The notes under the pieces: model-generated
The model's input: the letters and a program-made list of their open reading frames with translations, nothing else
What the model was told of the DNA's origin: nothing
The model's database searches: none
Position numbers and translations under genes: made by a program
Assembly: GCA_015233365.1 (NCBI GenBank)
Contig: JADFXU010000011.1
Coordinates: forward strand, 1 to 54,289
Length of the DNA: 54,289 nt
Reading direction: 5' to 3'
Source of the DNA: Nitrospirota bacterium
GTDB lineage: Bacteria > Nitrospirota > Thermodesulfovibrionia > Thermodesulfovibrionales > Dissulfurispiraceae
Part shown: in pieces, positions 18,537 through 27,776 of the stretch
Position numbering within the stretch: position 1 is the stretch's first letter
Layout: the number at the start of each line of letters is the position of its first letter

Positions 18537-19268
18537 GTGAAACAGGTTAAAGGTGAAAGGTCAAAGGTAAAAGGTAAAGGACTTAAGACAAAAAACGAAA
18601 AGCTGACGGAAAATGCAAGGCCGAAGGGTTTTGCCTTTTACCTTTTACCTTTAACCTTTTACCTGGTTTTTACACTTTTACCTTTTACCTTTAACCTTTT
18701 ACCTTCTGTTTGTTTTGCCGACGGCGAGGTTGCAAGGATTCAAAAGGCTTACGAGAATATAAAAGACGTCAGGGGGGATTTTGTCCAGAAAGGTTATATC
18801 AGGGATTTAAAAAGAACGGACACTTACAGCGGCCAGTTTTTCATAAAGCCGCCTAAAATAAAATGGGAATTCAGGGGCGACAAGCCCCAGGTGGTTTATG
18901 TAAACGGAGAAGATTTGCTGATTTATCAAAAAAAGGAAAAGCAGGTCTTCAGGACAAAATTCGACAGGGCCACCTATGGCCAGGCCCCAATTGCGCTGCT
19001 GGGAGGATTCGGTGATATAAATAAAGAATTTGATGCCTCCATGAAGAAGGGCAGGTTGATACTTAAGCCCAAAAAGAGGATGGGCTCTGTTACCGAGATA
19101 GAAATCACTTTGTCCGATGGTGTATTCCCCATTGAGCAGCTTACCGTTCTGGACACGGCCTCCAATAGAATTGATATTACTCTTAAAAATGTCAGAGTCA
19201 ACACCGGGCTCGGCGAAAAAATCTTTGAGTTCACGCCTCCTGAGGGCGTCACTGTTATTCAGCAGTAA
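18537..19268 (+). CDS. lolA: Outer-membrane lipoprotein carrier protein LolA
   Basis: 243 residues from GTG, 3 bp after ftsK, with GGAGG about 9 nt upstream. The mature domain begins near DGEVARIQKAYENIKDVRGD and shows LolA features (SGQFFIKPPKIKWEF, YVNGEDLLIYQKKEKQV, KIFEFTPPEGV). LolA shuttles lipoproteins across the periplasm from LolCDE to LolB. The N-terminus is odd: about 55 residues, first strongly basic (GERSKVKGKG), then a hydrophobic signal core (FYLLPLTFYLVFTLLPF). Both are encoded by GGTNAAA heptanucleotide repeats in direct and inverted orientation. Confidence 0.88.
   Translation: MKQVKGERSKVKGKGLKTKNEKLTENARPKGFAFYLLPLTFYLVFTLLPFTFNLLPSVCFADGEVARIQKAYENIKDVRGDFVQKGYIRDLKRTDTYSGQFFIKPPKIKWEFRGDKPQVVYVNGEDLLIYQKKEKQVFRTKFDRATYGQAPIALLGGFGDINKEFDASMKKGRLILKPKKRMGSVTEIEITLSDGVFPIEQLTVLDTASNRIDITLKNVRVNTGLGEKIFEFTPPEGVTVIQQ
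18545..18703. repeat. Heptanucleotide repeat block (GGTNAAA) in direct and inverted orientation
   Basis: 18545-18580 holds about five direct units (GGTTAAA, GGTGAAA, GGTCAAA, GGTAAAA, GGTAAA). 18634-18703 holds two blocks of four inverted units (TTTTACC/TTTAACC) separated by 12 bases. The two halves can pair into a long hairpin over the 5' end of lolA mRNA. Three units are 21 bp, so the frame repeats every 7 codons, visible as LLPLTFY and LLPFTFN in LolA. Confidence 0.9.
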
Positions 19269-19497
19269 GGTCCCGGCCCGCTCTCGTTACTTTATTACTT
19301 GCTGCTTTATTACTTGTTTCCCGGCGGGCACAAGTCGCAAAAAAAGAGGTTGTAGGAGAATTTTCTACAATGATACGTGAAAGTTCCTACAACACTTTCA
19401 GAAATTCACTGATTCCCTTTAATGATTCTTCTTCAGTAAACTAACAATATGTGAACAGTTTGCTGACAATGGAACTATCCATTCAAATCAGAAACAA

Positions 19498-19728
19498 ATG
19501 CCGAAGACTGCGAGACATACAAAAGAAGACGATATGCTTCCTGTCGAAAGAAAGAAGGGTGCACCAAATTCCATGAGTTGTTCCATCGATTCAGACTTTA
19601 AAAGTGAAAAAGATAACTTGGAAGCCGCGCGTAATCGCCAGGTCCCTTTTGAAGTATTGTTGCAGATTATGACAGCGTATTCGAACTTTCTGTCTGACGG
19701 CACAATTAAACCCCGGAGAACGGAGTAG
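19498..19728 (+). CDS. Small hypothetical protein
   Basis: 76 residues, polar and charged, with no Cys cluster, signal peptide or membrane segment; the most ordered stretch is RQVPFEVLLQIMTAYSNFL. There is no clear ribosome-binding site before the ATG. The family is not recognised. The 229 bp before it contain only a short direct repeat (CTTTATTACTTG twice near 19290-19320) and TTGTAGGA-type inverted repeats (19350-19392). Confidence 0.35.
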   Translation: MPKTARHTKEDDMLPVERKKGAPNSMSCSIDSDFKSEKDNLEAARNRQVPFEVLLQIMTAYSNFLSDGTIKPRRTE

Positions 19729-19764
19729 GTAAAAAGAAGCAAGGCTTACATTGTAACCTGGGAA

Positions 19765-21117
19765 TCAGAGCAAATCAGAGCACGGCGGCCTCAGACTATT
19801 CAGTGCAGTCCACGAAATGCTGTCCACTATATTCGACATTTGACTAAAGCTGATCCCCAGTCTCTTCAGGCACGCGGCAAGCGAGCCGGTGTTTTGGCGT
19901 TCCAGCGCCCCGCTCACCCAGAAATGTGACAGGATAAAGTCTGCAAGGTATACAATGTTTGTCAACTCGGGATCAATAATCGCTTTTTCCGGCTGATGGT
20001 GGTATTGAATCGCTTCAGTCAGGTTCTGGGGAATCGACCACAGACGTGCAAGCCTGACGCCGGCTTCCGTATGCCCAATGCCGAGGATCTCGATCTCCGC
20101 CTGTTCCAGGTCAATAATCTCTTCCTGGGTCCGGCGGTAAAAAAGAGGCACGTTCCCCGTAACAAAACGATCGAGAACAACCTTCCCGATATCATGCATA
20201 AGTCCGGCTGTGTAAGCAACAGCCGGGGTAGCCAGGCCGGTGATCCGTGCCAGTTTTTCCGCAACAAGAGCGGTTCCGACCGTGTGATGGTACAGACTTC
20301 CCTTGCACAGGGAATAACCGCGTCCCGATTCGGCAAATAATACCTCCATGAAGGACGACATTACCAGGAGAAGGAACATTCTCTCACCGAGAATCACGAG
20401 GCCATGGTCCACAGAATCTATATGGCTGTCACAGCCGATGAAGGCCGAATTGCACAACCGCAGCACTTTCGCTGCAATGATCTGGTCCTGACGCACTTCC
20501 GCAGCCACATCCTGCAGGCTATAGCGGTTATTTCCTATCATCCTGACTATTTTGATCGCGACTTGCGGAATTGGTTGCACGCGCGCTATGGCCAGATTAA
20601 TTTCTTCTGCAGTCGGCTTCTCGACCTGTCCTTTGAGGATGGGAGGATACAGGATGAAGGGCTTGATAGTGCATTCCCACGTATTCAGGTCCAGGCTGAG
20701 GCGCATGTTGTAAAGGCCTCCTGTTTCGGATTGCCTTATCCGGATTGATTCACGGTTAAGAATATCCATAACGACATCGGCTGTCTGCCCTCCGAGATCG
20801 AGGTCTAGATTATGTTCAAGGGCTTTGCCGAGCAAAGCCCCGCCGGCAACAAAGGCCTCCATCCTCTTTTTTTGGGCACCCGCCTTGCAGAGAGTATCGA
20901 GGAATAAAGGCAGGCCCGTTGATGCATAACTCTCGGGCTGCCAGGGATTGCCGGAGCCGATAGGTTCGGGAAGGGGAACGTGAAACAATCCGCCGACACG
21001 TGCAGTGCGATCAACCACCGCTACGCCTACGCAGGAGGCGAGCAAGGCCACAAGAATTACATCCTGCGGTCCCCTGACGGACAAACTTCCAGTGCCTACA
21101 TATTCAGTGTAAGGCAT
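19765..21117 (-). CDS. CheD-like deamidase domain fused to HDOD domain
   Basis: 450 residues with AGGAGG upstream. Residues 1-165 resemble CheD, the glutamine deamidase/methylesterase of chemoreceptors: LLASCVGVAVVDRTARVGG then LFHVPLPEP. Cys29 and His46 are 17 residues apart, as the catalytic Cys and His are in CheD; the position of the third catalytic residue (Thr, six before Cys) is Val23. Residues ~185-385 form an HDOD domain (ARVQPIPQVAIKIVRMI; LRLCNSAFIG; AGLMHDIGKVVLDRF). HDOD proteins are signalling adaptors often tied to chemotaxis or c-di-GMP. The fusion suggests receptor modification coupled to an HDOD output. No other che gene is adjacent; a chemoreceptor lies at 24.3-26.3 kb. Confidence 0.82.
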   Translation of the reverse strand: MPYTEYVGTGSLSVRGPQDVILVALLASCVGVAVVDRTARVGGLFHVPLPEPIGSGNPWQPESYASTGLPLFLDTLCKAGAQKKRMEAFVAGGALLGKALEHNLDLDLGGQTADVVMDILNRESIRIRQSETGGLYNMRLSLDLNTWECTIKPFILYPPILKGQVEKPTAEEINLAIARVQPIPQVAIKIVRMIGNNRYSLQDVAAEVRQDQIIAAKVLRLCNSAFIGCDSHIDSVDHGLVILGERMFLLLVMSSFMEVLFAESGRGYSLCKGSLYHHTVGTALVAEKLARITGLATPAVAYTAGLMHDIGKVVLDRFVTGNVPLFYRRTQEEIIDLEQAEIEILGIGHTEAGVRLARLWSIPQNLTEAIQYHHQPEKAIIDPELTNIVYLADFILSHFWVSGALERQNTGSLAACLKRLGISFSQMSNIVDSISWTALNSLRPPCSDLL

Positions 21118-21246
21118 CTTATTATGTGCTTTTCCTCCTTGCAGCTTAATTATAGAATGAAATTAATGCGTATTCAAGGCGGTTGTCGATTTATGTTATA
21201 TTGAAATATATGAAACCCGGAATTCGTCTGTAATGATCCGCTCCTG

Positions 21247-22203
21247 GTGATGATGATGCGCGAAAAGAAAATAGCTGTAACTATCGGAGACCCCGCCGGT
21301 ATAGGACCGGAGGTCGCTCTGAAGGCGATCCTGTCGAATGATGTTGCAGGATTATGCCGGCCTGTGATTATCGGGGACAGGGTCGTTGTCGAAGAGGTCG
21401 TGAAAAGGTTTGAGCTTCCTGTCAGCCCCGGACATATTGAACTGGTGAATATCGGTGAAATTGCCGACAAAGGGTTTGAAAAAGGGCGGCCCACAGCTGC
21501 CGGGGGCAGGGCGTCCGTAGCTTATATAAGAAGGGCGGTGGAGCTTGCCCTGAACAAAAGTGTCGATGCTGTTGTTACAGCTCCGATATCCAAGGAATCC
21601 CTGAAGATTGCGGGATTCAACTGGCCGGGACATACCGAGATGCTTGCGGAGTTCACCTGTACGAAAGAATTTGCAATGGTGTTTTACAGTGATAAGCTCA
21701 GGCTGATTCTTGTCACTATTCACACTGCGCTGGCGAACGTGCCCGCAATGATTACAAGAGACAGGGTTTTCAAGACTGTCATACTTGCGCAGAAGGCATG
21801 CGCTGTCCTGGGTATTGAAAGACCCCGGATTGCTGTCGCAGGGTTGAACCCGCATGCGGGGGAATCGGGCATTTTCGGCACTGAAGAAAGAGATGCAATT
21901 GCGCCCGCTGTTGAAGACGCCCGGCAATGCGGCGTTCCTGTGTCAGGGCCTTACCCGCCGGACGTTATTTTTCACAGGGCTTACAAGGGTGAATTTGATC
22001 TGATTGTCTGTATGTATCATGACCAGGGACTTATTCCCCTTAAGATGATAGCGTTTGACAAAGGCGTAAATTTTACGGTGGGATTGCCGATAATAAGGAC
22101 GTCTCCCGACCACGGCACTGCGTATGATATTGCATGGAAAGGTGTGGCCAATCCTTCGAGCATGATAGAGGCCATAAGACTTTCGGTGAGAATGAGGAGG
22201 TAA
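21247..22203 (+). CDS. pdxA: 4-hydroxythreonine-4-phosphate dehydrogenase
   Basis: 318 residues; four start codons in a row (GTG ATG ATG ATG) make the exact start uncertain by three residues. Family motifs: TIGDPAGIGPEV at the N-terminus, TAPISKESLKIAGFNWPGHTE, VALNPHAGE-type AVAGLNPHAGESG, and the C-terminal MYHDQGLIPLKMIAF and TSPDHGTAYDIA, which supply metal- and substrate-binding His and Asp. It oxidises 4-phosphohydroxy-L-threonine with NAD(P) in the DXP-dependent pyridoxal phosphate pathway. The length is normal. The next gene starts 8 bp downstream. Confidence 0.95.
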   Translation: MMMMREKKIAVTIGDPAGIGPEVALKAILSNDVAGLCRPVIIGDRVVVEEVVKRFELPVSPGHIELVNIGEIADKGFEKGRPTAAGGRASVAYIRRAVELALNKSVDAVVTAPISKESLKIAGFNWPGHTEMLAEFTCTKEFAMVFYSDKLRLILVTIHTALANVPAMITRDRVFKTVILAQKACAVLGIERPRIAVAGLNPHAGESGIFGTEERDAIAPAVEDARQCGVPVSGPYPPDVIFHRAYKGEFDLIVCMYHDQGLIPLKMIAFDKGVNFTVGLPIIRTSPDHGTAYDIAWKGVANPSSMIEAIRLSVRMRR

Positions 22204-22210
22204 GGGCAGG

Positions 22211-23296
22211 GTGCTTTTTGAACCATTTCCGTTTTCAGGGTATCACCTGAAGAACCGTCTGGTCCGTTCCGCCACCTATGAAAAGAGGGCCGACGACGAC
22301 GGTTTTGTCACAGCTGAGTTAGTAGAATTCTATGAAGGGCTTGCAAAAGGCGGCGTGGGGCTGATCATAAGCGGAAATGTCCTGGTCCACACCTCGGGGA
22401 GGTCTGTGCCGCAGCAGATGTGCATCCACAATGATTTCTACATAGATAAGCTTAGGCGCCTTGCCGATGCAGTGCATGATCTCGGCGGCAAAATCGTTAT
22501 ACAGCTTGTTCATGGGGGACGCCAGTCTTTCCCGGCGCTGCTCGGCGGAAAGCAGCCGTTTGCGCCTTCGGTTGTCCATGATCCGTCGACGAAGATAACG
22601 CCTCGCTCAATGGATGACCGGGAGATTTGGGAAATAATCGAAGCTTTCGGTGACGCTGCGCGCAGGTCCATGTATGCCGGATTTGACGGCGTTCAGTTGC
22701 ATGGCGCCCACGGGTATCTCATCAGCGAATTTCTTTCACCGCATACCAACAGAAGGGATGATTACTGGGGAGGCGATGAAGAGCGAAGATTTCATTTTGT
22801 CGAGGAAGTTTACAGGACCATGCGCGGCGAAGTGGACAGGAATTACCCGATCCTGATAAAGATGAATGCCGATGATTTTATAGAGGGAGGGCTGTCCCCG
22901 GAGGAGAGTTCCAGGATAGCGAAACGGCTTGAAGATGCGGGCGTATGCGCTTTCGAGATCAGCGGGGGCATGTATGAGTCAGGGGGCAAGACCATCCGGC
23001 CCAACATTGACAGTCCCGGGCAGGAGGCCTATTTCAGGCCCCTTGCCGGACTCTTTAAAGAGCGCCTGAAGGTGCCGGTAATGCTGGTAGGAGGAATGCG
23101 CTCCAGAGAGGTAATGGAAGACATACTCCGTAAAGGCGATGCCGATCTTATTTCCATGTCGAGACCGCTGATAAGAGAGCCTGACCTGCCGGTCAAAATG
23201 AGAGACGGCAAGGAAAAAGCCGACTGTATTTCCTGCAACGGCTGCATGAGATTTAACAAGCTCGATGTGGTGCGGTGCACGGAATTGAAGCAATAA
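22211..23296 (+). CDS. NADH:flavin oxidoreductase (old yellow enzyme family)
   Basis: 361 residues from GTG. It is a TIM-barrel flavoenzyme with LKNRLVRSATYE, QLVHGGRQ, the substrate-binding HGAHGYLISEFLSP, NRRDDYWGG and VGGMRS near the phosphate site. The C-terminus has CISCNGCM; in longer relatives such as 2,4-dienoyl-CoA reductase this Cys cluster binds a 4Fe-4S centre, but here only part of it is present and the extra domains are missing. It probably reduces an activated C=C bond with FMN; the substrate is unknown. It is likely co-transcribed with pdxA. Confidence 0.88.
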   Translation: MLFEPFPFSGYHLKNRLVRSATYEKRADDDGFVTAELVEFYEGLAKGGVGLIISGNVLVHTSGRSVPQQMCIHNDFYIDKLRRLADAVHDLGGKIVIQLVHGGRQSFPALLGGKQPFAPSVVHDPSTKITPRSMDDREIWEIIEAFGDAARRSMYAGFDGVQLHGAHGYLISEFLSPHTNRRDDYWGGDEERRFHFVEEVYRTMRGEVDRNYPILIKMNADDFIEGGLSPEESSRIAKRLEDAGVCAFEISGGMYESGGKTIRPNIDSPGQEAYFRPLAGLFKERLKVPVMLVGGMRSREVMEDILRKGDADLISMSRPLIREPDLPVKMRDGKEKADCISCNGCMRFNKLDVVRCTELKQ

Positions 23297-23477
23297 GGAA
23301 GGGGCCGCCTGGCTTGTCATTGCCCCAACGGAGAAATTCCCTCAGGATTCCTTTATCGAGTATCCTGAAATTTGGAGTCAGGGAAGCGACAAAGAGTGGT
23401 TCAAGTATGCACTTGCCTAATATATTAATGGATATGTTAGAATTTTTCATGGTGAATAACCTATTCTACTTGGGTTC

Positions 23478-24173
23478 GTGATGAATGGCGATTTCTTTGA
23501 TATTTTGGTGCACCTGCTGGTAGCAATGATTGCAGGAGGGCTGATAGGGCTCGAACGGAGCTATAACGGTCATGCCGCGGGGTTTCGCACCCACACTCTC
23601 GTGTGCATGGCATCTGCCCTGCTTATGCATGTTACGATTCATCAGGGACAATGGTTTTATGCCTCCGCGCCTGATACCGTACGGGTTGATCCGACACGTA
23701 TGGCCCAGGGCATAATGACAGGTATCGGTTTTCTCGGTGCCGGAGTTATCATGAAGGAAGGACTTTCCATACGCGGCCTCACAACGGCGGCATCTATATG
23801 GATCACCGCTGCAATAGGGATTCTGGCCGGCGTCGGTTTTTATGCCGCGGTAAGTATTCAAACAACTCTTACCCTTGGGACCCTGACCATTTTCAGATTG
23901 ATCGAATCAAAAATACCAGCCCTTATCTACGCTCATCATTCATTGCGTTTCTGCCGGGAAGGGGCCATGTCCGAAAAGGATTTGCGGGATCTTGTTACCA
24001 GTCACGGGGTCAGAATCTCGAAGCTGAGTTATTCTCTTGCAGAAGGAGGAAAGTGCTTCGAATATGACATGATGATTCAGACCCGAAGCAGGGAAAACAT
24101 GTTGCGCCTCTCGGAAACATTGTCCAAGCTTAATGCGGTGATCGAATTCCGGATATCCCTGACAGGAGACTGA
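23478..24173 (+). CDS. MgtC/SapB family membrane protein
   Basis: 231 residues starting at GTG 23478 or ATG 23481. Four to five membrane helices cover residues 1-135 with the family signature GGLIGLERSYNGHAAGFRTH, RMAQGIMTGIGFLGAGVIMK and GLTTAASIWITAAIGI. A soluble C-terminal domain (~145-231) has an ACT-like alternating pattern. MgtC proteins help growth at low Mg2+ by modulating ATP synthase or transport. The 181-bp gap before it shows no clear feature. Confidence 0.92.
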   Translation: MMNGDFFDILVHLLVAMIAGGLIGLERSYNGHAAGFRTHTLVCMASALLMHVTIHQGQWFYASAPDTVRVDPTRMAQGIMTGIGFLGAGVIMKEGLSIRGLTTAASIWITAAIGILAGVGFYAAVSIQTTLTLGTLTIFRLIESKIPALIYAHHSLRFCREGAMSEKDLRDLVTSHGVRISKLSYSLAEGGKCFEYDMMIQTRSRENMLRLSETLSKLNAVIEFRISLTGD

Positions 24174-24273
24174 GTTCTGCTTCGGCTTGTTCCAAAGAGC
24201 TCCCGGACTTTTACACGCCCCACCGAGAAAAGGTCATTCAGTGAAGCCGCGCTATCCCGGTTGCCCTGGCCGT

Positions 24274-26313
24274 TTAGCGGAGGTTCGATGCCGGGGAATT
24301 GCCATATTCATTTTCAATGGCGTCTATGCCTTCTATCATCAGCCTGGTAAACTTTTTAAATTCACTGTATAAGGATTCAGCAGTATTCTTATCCCCGGCA
24401 TTAACCGCGTTAACAATATCTTTTGCCGACGTATGGATTCTCTCATGCGGCAATGCCAGGGCCTTGAATGTTGCAAGATGTCCGAAGAGTTCTGTTCCCT
24501 CAGTATCATACCACATGCCGAATCTGCAGTTATGACTATCATGAAGTTTGGCAGAAGTCCACTGTTTATTGCCCTTAATGACATCATCAATATTGTCGAG
24601 AAAGGCTTTATGATCCGATCTGGCAATTTCGAGCATAACCATTCCACTTCCGCTCGTTTTAAAGCCCGAGCTTGCTTTGCGCAAATTATCAACTTCACCG
24701 ATTATGTTGTTGGCGCCTTTAAGGACACGCCGCGATATATCATCTGTTTCTTTTGAAATGCTTAACGTTGTCTCAATATTTTCTGCAACTTCCCTTGCTG
24801 TGGCAGATTGCTCTTCAACAGCCGTCGCAATCTGTGATATTTGATCCCCGGCCCTGCGAACCGAGTCATTGATTTTAGCGAGAGCTTCACCGACCTCTTT
24901 TATATATTCATTGGCTCTTGTCACTTCTTCAGTTGTGGTATTCATTGATTTCGTAGTCAGTTCAGATTCGTGCTGGACAGCGGTTATTTTTTCATTGATT
25001 TCAGAAGTCGCTTTTTTCGTCTTCTCAGCCAGCTTCCTCACTTCGTCGGCAACCACCGCAAACCCCCTGCCCTGTTCCCCGGCTCTTGCCGCTTCTATCG
25101 CTGCATTTAAAGCCAAAAGATTCGTCTGGTCGGCAATGTCTGTAATTACAACGACAATCCCGCCAATTTCCTCCACACTTTTATTTAACTTTTCAATCAT
25201 GGCAGACAGGTCAATTGTTGAAGTAAAAACCTTATTAACAGAGTCAACTGCACCATCAGATATTTGTTTCCCATTATCGGCCGTTTTCATAGCGTCATTA
25301 GATACATCCAAAGCGAACGATGCCGATTTTGATATATCGGTGACAGTTTGACTCATCTCTTCTGCCGCAGTGGCTATCTGATGCGCCTGGGTGTATTGCG
25401 TTTTTGCTCCCTCCGACATTACTTTCGCATCGTCTCTCAGAGCGCCCACATTTTTAACAACATTACTTGCAGATGATAAAGTATTATTGATCATCATGCC
25501 GTAAGAATTCAGCAACATATTTATCTCATGAACAAGACCACCGATCTCGTCAGTGCTTTTTTCTTCAAGTCTTTTTGTCAGGTCGCCACCCCCCTCCGCT
25601 ATCATCCTCAATGCTTTTTTAAATTCATTCATTGGCTTTGTCACAAAACCGCGACCCACAATAAAAGTCATCAGTGTGACTAAAGCAGAAACAACAACAA
25701 TCATTCCGCCCAGTATCATAAGCATCTTATGAACTACTGCCGCTATATCATCAGTGTAAGAGCCGCCTCCTATGACCCACCCCCAGGGCTTGTACCCTTT
25801 GACATAAGAAACTTTCCGTTGCGGCTCCATTTCTCCCGGCTTTGGCCACAAATATGAAATGACTCCTTCTCCTCTATTCTTCACTATATTTACCATGTCA
25901 ACAAACAACGCCCTGCCGTTAGGGTCTTTCATGTCAGAGATATCTTTCCCGTTCAGCTCAGGATTAATAGGGTGCATGATCATTTTAGGACCCATATCGT
26001 TAACCCAAATATAGTCTTTCCCGTCTTTCCCAAAGCGGAAATTTTTAAGCCTGTTTGCAGCTCTCTGCTGCCCCTCTTCGAGGGTAAATTCCCCGCTTGC
26101 AACACGCTTATCATATTCAACTACCATGTTATATGCAATATTAACAACGCCTGAAAGCATCGTCTCCTTCTCTTCCATTCCATGATCTTTTATAACGGGC
26201 AGGATAAAGAAAATAACTCCCATGATAATAAGCCCGATTGCTGTTATAGGCATGAGAGAGGTTTTCCAGAACACCGGCCAATTTCTGAACTTCAATAAGT
26301 CTGTTTTTTTCAT
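24274..26313 (-). CDS. Methyl-accepting chemotaxis protein with Cache sensor and CZB domain
   Basis: 679 residues. A first membrane helix (~18-36) is followed by a periplasmic single-Cache sensor ([40 protein letters not shown]), a second helix (~200-225), HAMP, and a long signalling coil whose tip reads [20 protein letters not shown] then [20 protein letters not shown]. The C-terminal ~100 residues form a chemoreceptor zinc-binding (CZB) domain: [12 protein letters not shown] supplies Cys, with His residues in DHKAF, LPHERIH. CZB domains bind zinc and can sense zinc or hypochlorous acid. No che operon is adjacent. Confidence 0.93.
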   Translation of the reverse strand: MKKTDLLKFRNWPVFWKTSLMPITAIGLIIMGVIFFILPVIKDHGMEEKETMLSGVVNIAYNMVVEYDKRVASGEFTLEEGQQRAANRLKNFRFGKDGKDYIWVNDMGPKMIMHPINPELNGKDISDMKDPNGRALFVDMVNIVKNRGEGVISYLWPKPGEMEPQRKVSYVKGYKPWGWVIGGGSYTDDIAAVVHKMLMILGGMIVVVSALVTLMTFIVGRGFVTKPMNEFKKALRMIAEGGGDLTKRLEEKSTDEIGGLVHEINMLLNSYGMMINNTLSSASNVVKNVGALRDDAKVMSEGAKTQYTQAHQIATAAEEMSQTVTDISKSASFALDVSNDAMKTADNGKQISDGAVDSVNKVFTSTIDLSAMIEKLNKSVEEIGGIVVVITDIADQTNLLALNAAIEAARAGEQGRGFAVVADEVRKLAEKTKKATSEINEKITAVQHESELTTKSMNTTTEEVTRANEYIKEVGEALAKINDSVRRAGDQISQIATAVEEQSATAREVAENIETTLSISKETDDISRRVLKGANNIIGEVDNLRKASSGFKTSGSGMVMLEIARSDHKAFLDNIDDVIKGNKQWTSAKLHDSHNCRFGMWYDTEGTELFGHLATFKALALPHERIHTSAKDIVNAVNAGDKNTAESLYSEFKKFTRLMIEGIDAIENEYGNSPASNLR

Positions 26314-26550
26314 TTGTTTGCCCCCTCAGTGTCTGAATTAAACATAATGCCTCAATTTAACCGTTTTGACTGCCTAATAAACGACAAAAGTTACATAGTA
26401 AGAATCACATTTGAAATCAACAGAATTATAGCAGATGGCGCTGCGTTTATTTCAAGCTGCACTCTTTTAAAACTCAGCAATTGTGAGGCTGAGGCCACGG
26501 CTTTCCGGGAATAACAAATAAACGAAAAGGCCACCCCTTCGGGTTCGAGG

Positions 26551-27006
26551 TTAAGACTTCTCGGACAAGTCCAGCATCATGACAAGGGCGTTTTCCCGGG
26601 GATTCAGATAATAGTCTTTTCTTGTGCCGACAATCCTGAAGTTGAGTTTCTCATACATTTTATTGGCAGCGATATTCGATGCCCGCACCTCCAGATAAAG
26701 AAAGCGGCAGCCGTTTTCCCGGAGGTCGTTCCTCACGTTATTGAAGAGCATAGTTGCAATGCCCTGCCTGCGGTAAGCGGAGTCTACCGTCAAATTCAAC
26801 AAATGGGCCTCATCGGAGACCTGCTTGATGCAAATATATGCAATAATCTTATCTTTAAGTTCGGCAATCCTTGTGATCGAGTGGCGGCTGTAGACCTCGC
26901 TGAGAAAGGATGTTTCCGACCACGGCATAGTATATGAGGCCTTTTCTATAACGGTTATGGCCTGGACATCGTCCGGAGACATCTCTCTGACCACAATAGC
27001 ATTCAT
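26551..27006 (-). CDS. rimI: Ribosomal protein bS18-alanine N-acetyltransferase
   Basis: 151 residues of GNAT fold: YTMPWSETSFLSEV, LNLTVDSAYRRQGIATMLF (acetyl-CoA pyrophosphate loop R/Q-x-x-G), LEVRASNIAANKMYEKLNF and the ending RKDYYLNPRENALVMMLDL are characteristic of RimI. It acetylates the N-terminal Ala of ribosomal protein S18, or acts more broadly. It lies downstream of tsaB on the same strand, a frequent pairing. Confidence 0.9.
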   Translation of the reverse strand: MNAIVVREMSPDDVQAITVIEKASYTMPWSETSFLSEVYSRHSITRIAELKDKIIAYICIKQVSDEAHLLNLTVDSAYRRQGIATMLFNNVRNDLRENGCRFLYLEVRASNIAANKMYEKLNFRIVGTRKDYYLNPRENALVMMLDLSEKS

Positions 27007-27015
27007 AAAACCCCC

Positions 27016-27100
27016 GTCGTAAGTAGCCAGTAGTAAGTAGTAAAGGGAGAAAAAGATTATATGGTTTGGGTTTTTCCCTTGGCTACTTGCTACTTACGAC
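27016..27100. repeat. Inverted repeat hairpin between tsaB and rimI
   Basis: GTCGTAAGTAGC at 27016 onward is matched by an inverted copy ending GCTACTTACGAC at 27100; AAGGGA/TCCCTT form the inner arms. The arms are built from AAGTAG(C/T)-type short repeats. The right arm encodes the last residues of tsaB. It would form a stable hairpin in the mRNA between the two genes. Confidence 0.75.
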
Positions 27101-27776
27101 TGTTTTTTATCTCCGCCTCTGACTTTCTGATGTAACGCGGTACGAGCCTCACCGGATCATCAAAGAAGTTGTTCCGGGCTTTCGTCATGCACAGATAAGC
27201 GACGTTTGCAGGTGAGGGGACCATGTCCTGAGGCGCTGCGAAAAAGGCTTTTTCTCCAAGTGAAGCCTGGATCCGGTCTTTGTAAAGGAGAGATCCTTCT
27301 CCCAGAAAAATGACGGATTCCCCCATGGCGGAAAGAAGAGCGTCAATTTTTATCGTCTGCTCTTCGATGACTTTTGTGAAACCATTCTCCGACCATCGAA
27401 ATACTCCGGCATACACTTCTTTTTTTCGTGCATCGAGCAAGGGACATACAAGGTACTGAGAAAAGGGGACATTCCATGCGAATGCTTCGAGCGTCGAAAC
27501 GGAAACGACCCTCTTTCCGGTTGCATAACTCAGGCCTTTCACCGTGCTCAGGCCCACCCTGAGCCCGGTGAATGATCCGGGCCCCGAGGCAATACCGAAC
27601 ACATCTATGGCATCTATTGTAAGGCCCGCGGTCCCGAGTGCGGCATCTATCCCGGCCATTATCCTTCCCGAATGGGTCGATTTTACATTCATTCGCGACT
27701 CGGCAATGAGAGTATCATCCTCCATTACCGCGATGCCCCCGAGCATGGTGGATGTTTCAATGGCAAGCAGTCTCAT
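27090..27776 (-). CDS. tsaB: tRNA threonylcarbamoyladenosine biosynthesis protein TsaB
   Basis: 228 residues with the ASKHA-type N-terminus LLAIETSTMLGGIAV, HSGRIMAGIDAAL, and the highly conserved GIASGPGSFTGLRVGLSTVK. TsaB pairs with TsaD and TsaE to make the t6A37 modification of ANN-decoding tRNAs. The start overlaps the stop of the upstream MFS gene (ATGA). The last codons coincide with the right arm of an inverted repeat. Confidence 0.94.
   Translation of the reverse strand: MRLLAIETSTMLGGIAVMEDDTLIAESRMNVKSTHSGRIMAGIDAALGTAGLTIDAIDVFGIASGPGSFTGLRVGLSTVKGLSYATGKRVVSVSTLEAFAWNVPFSQYLVCPLLDARKKEVYAGVFRWSENGFTKVIEEQTIKIDALLSAMGESVIFLGEGSLLYKDRIQASLGEKAFFAAPQDMVPSPANVAYLCMTKARNNFFDDPVRLVPRYIRKSEAEIKNSRK

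Noticed and set aside
18545-18703. CRISPR-like array
   Set aside because: Units are 7 bp without spacers, and no cas gene is present; it is a simple repeat block.
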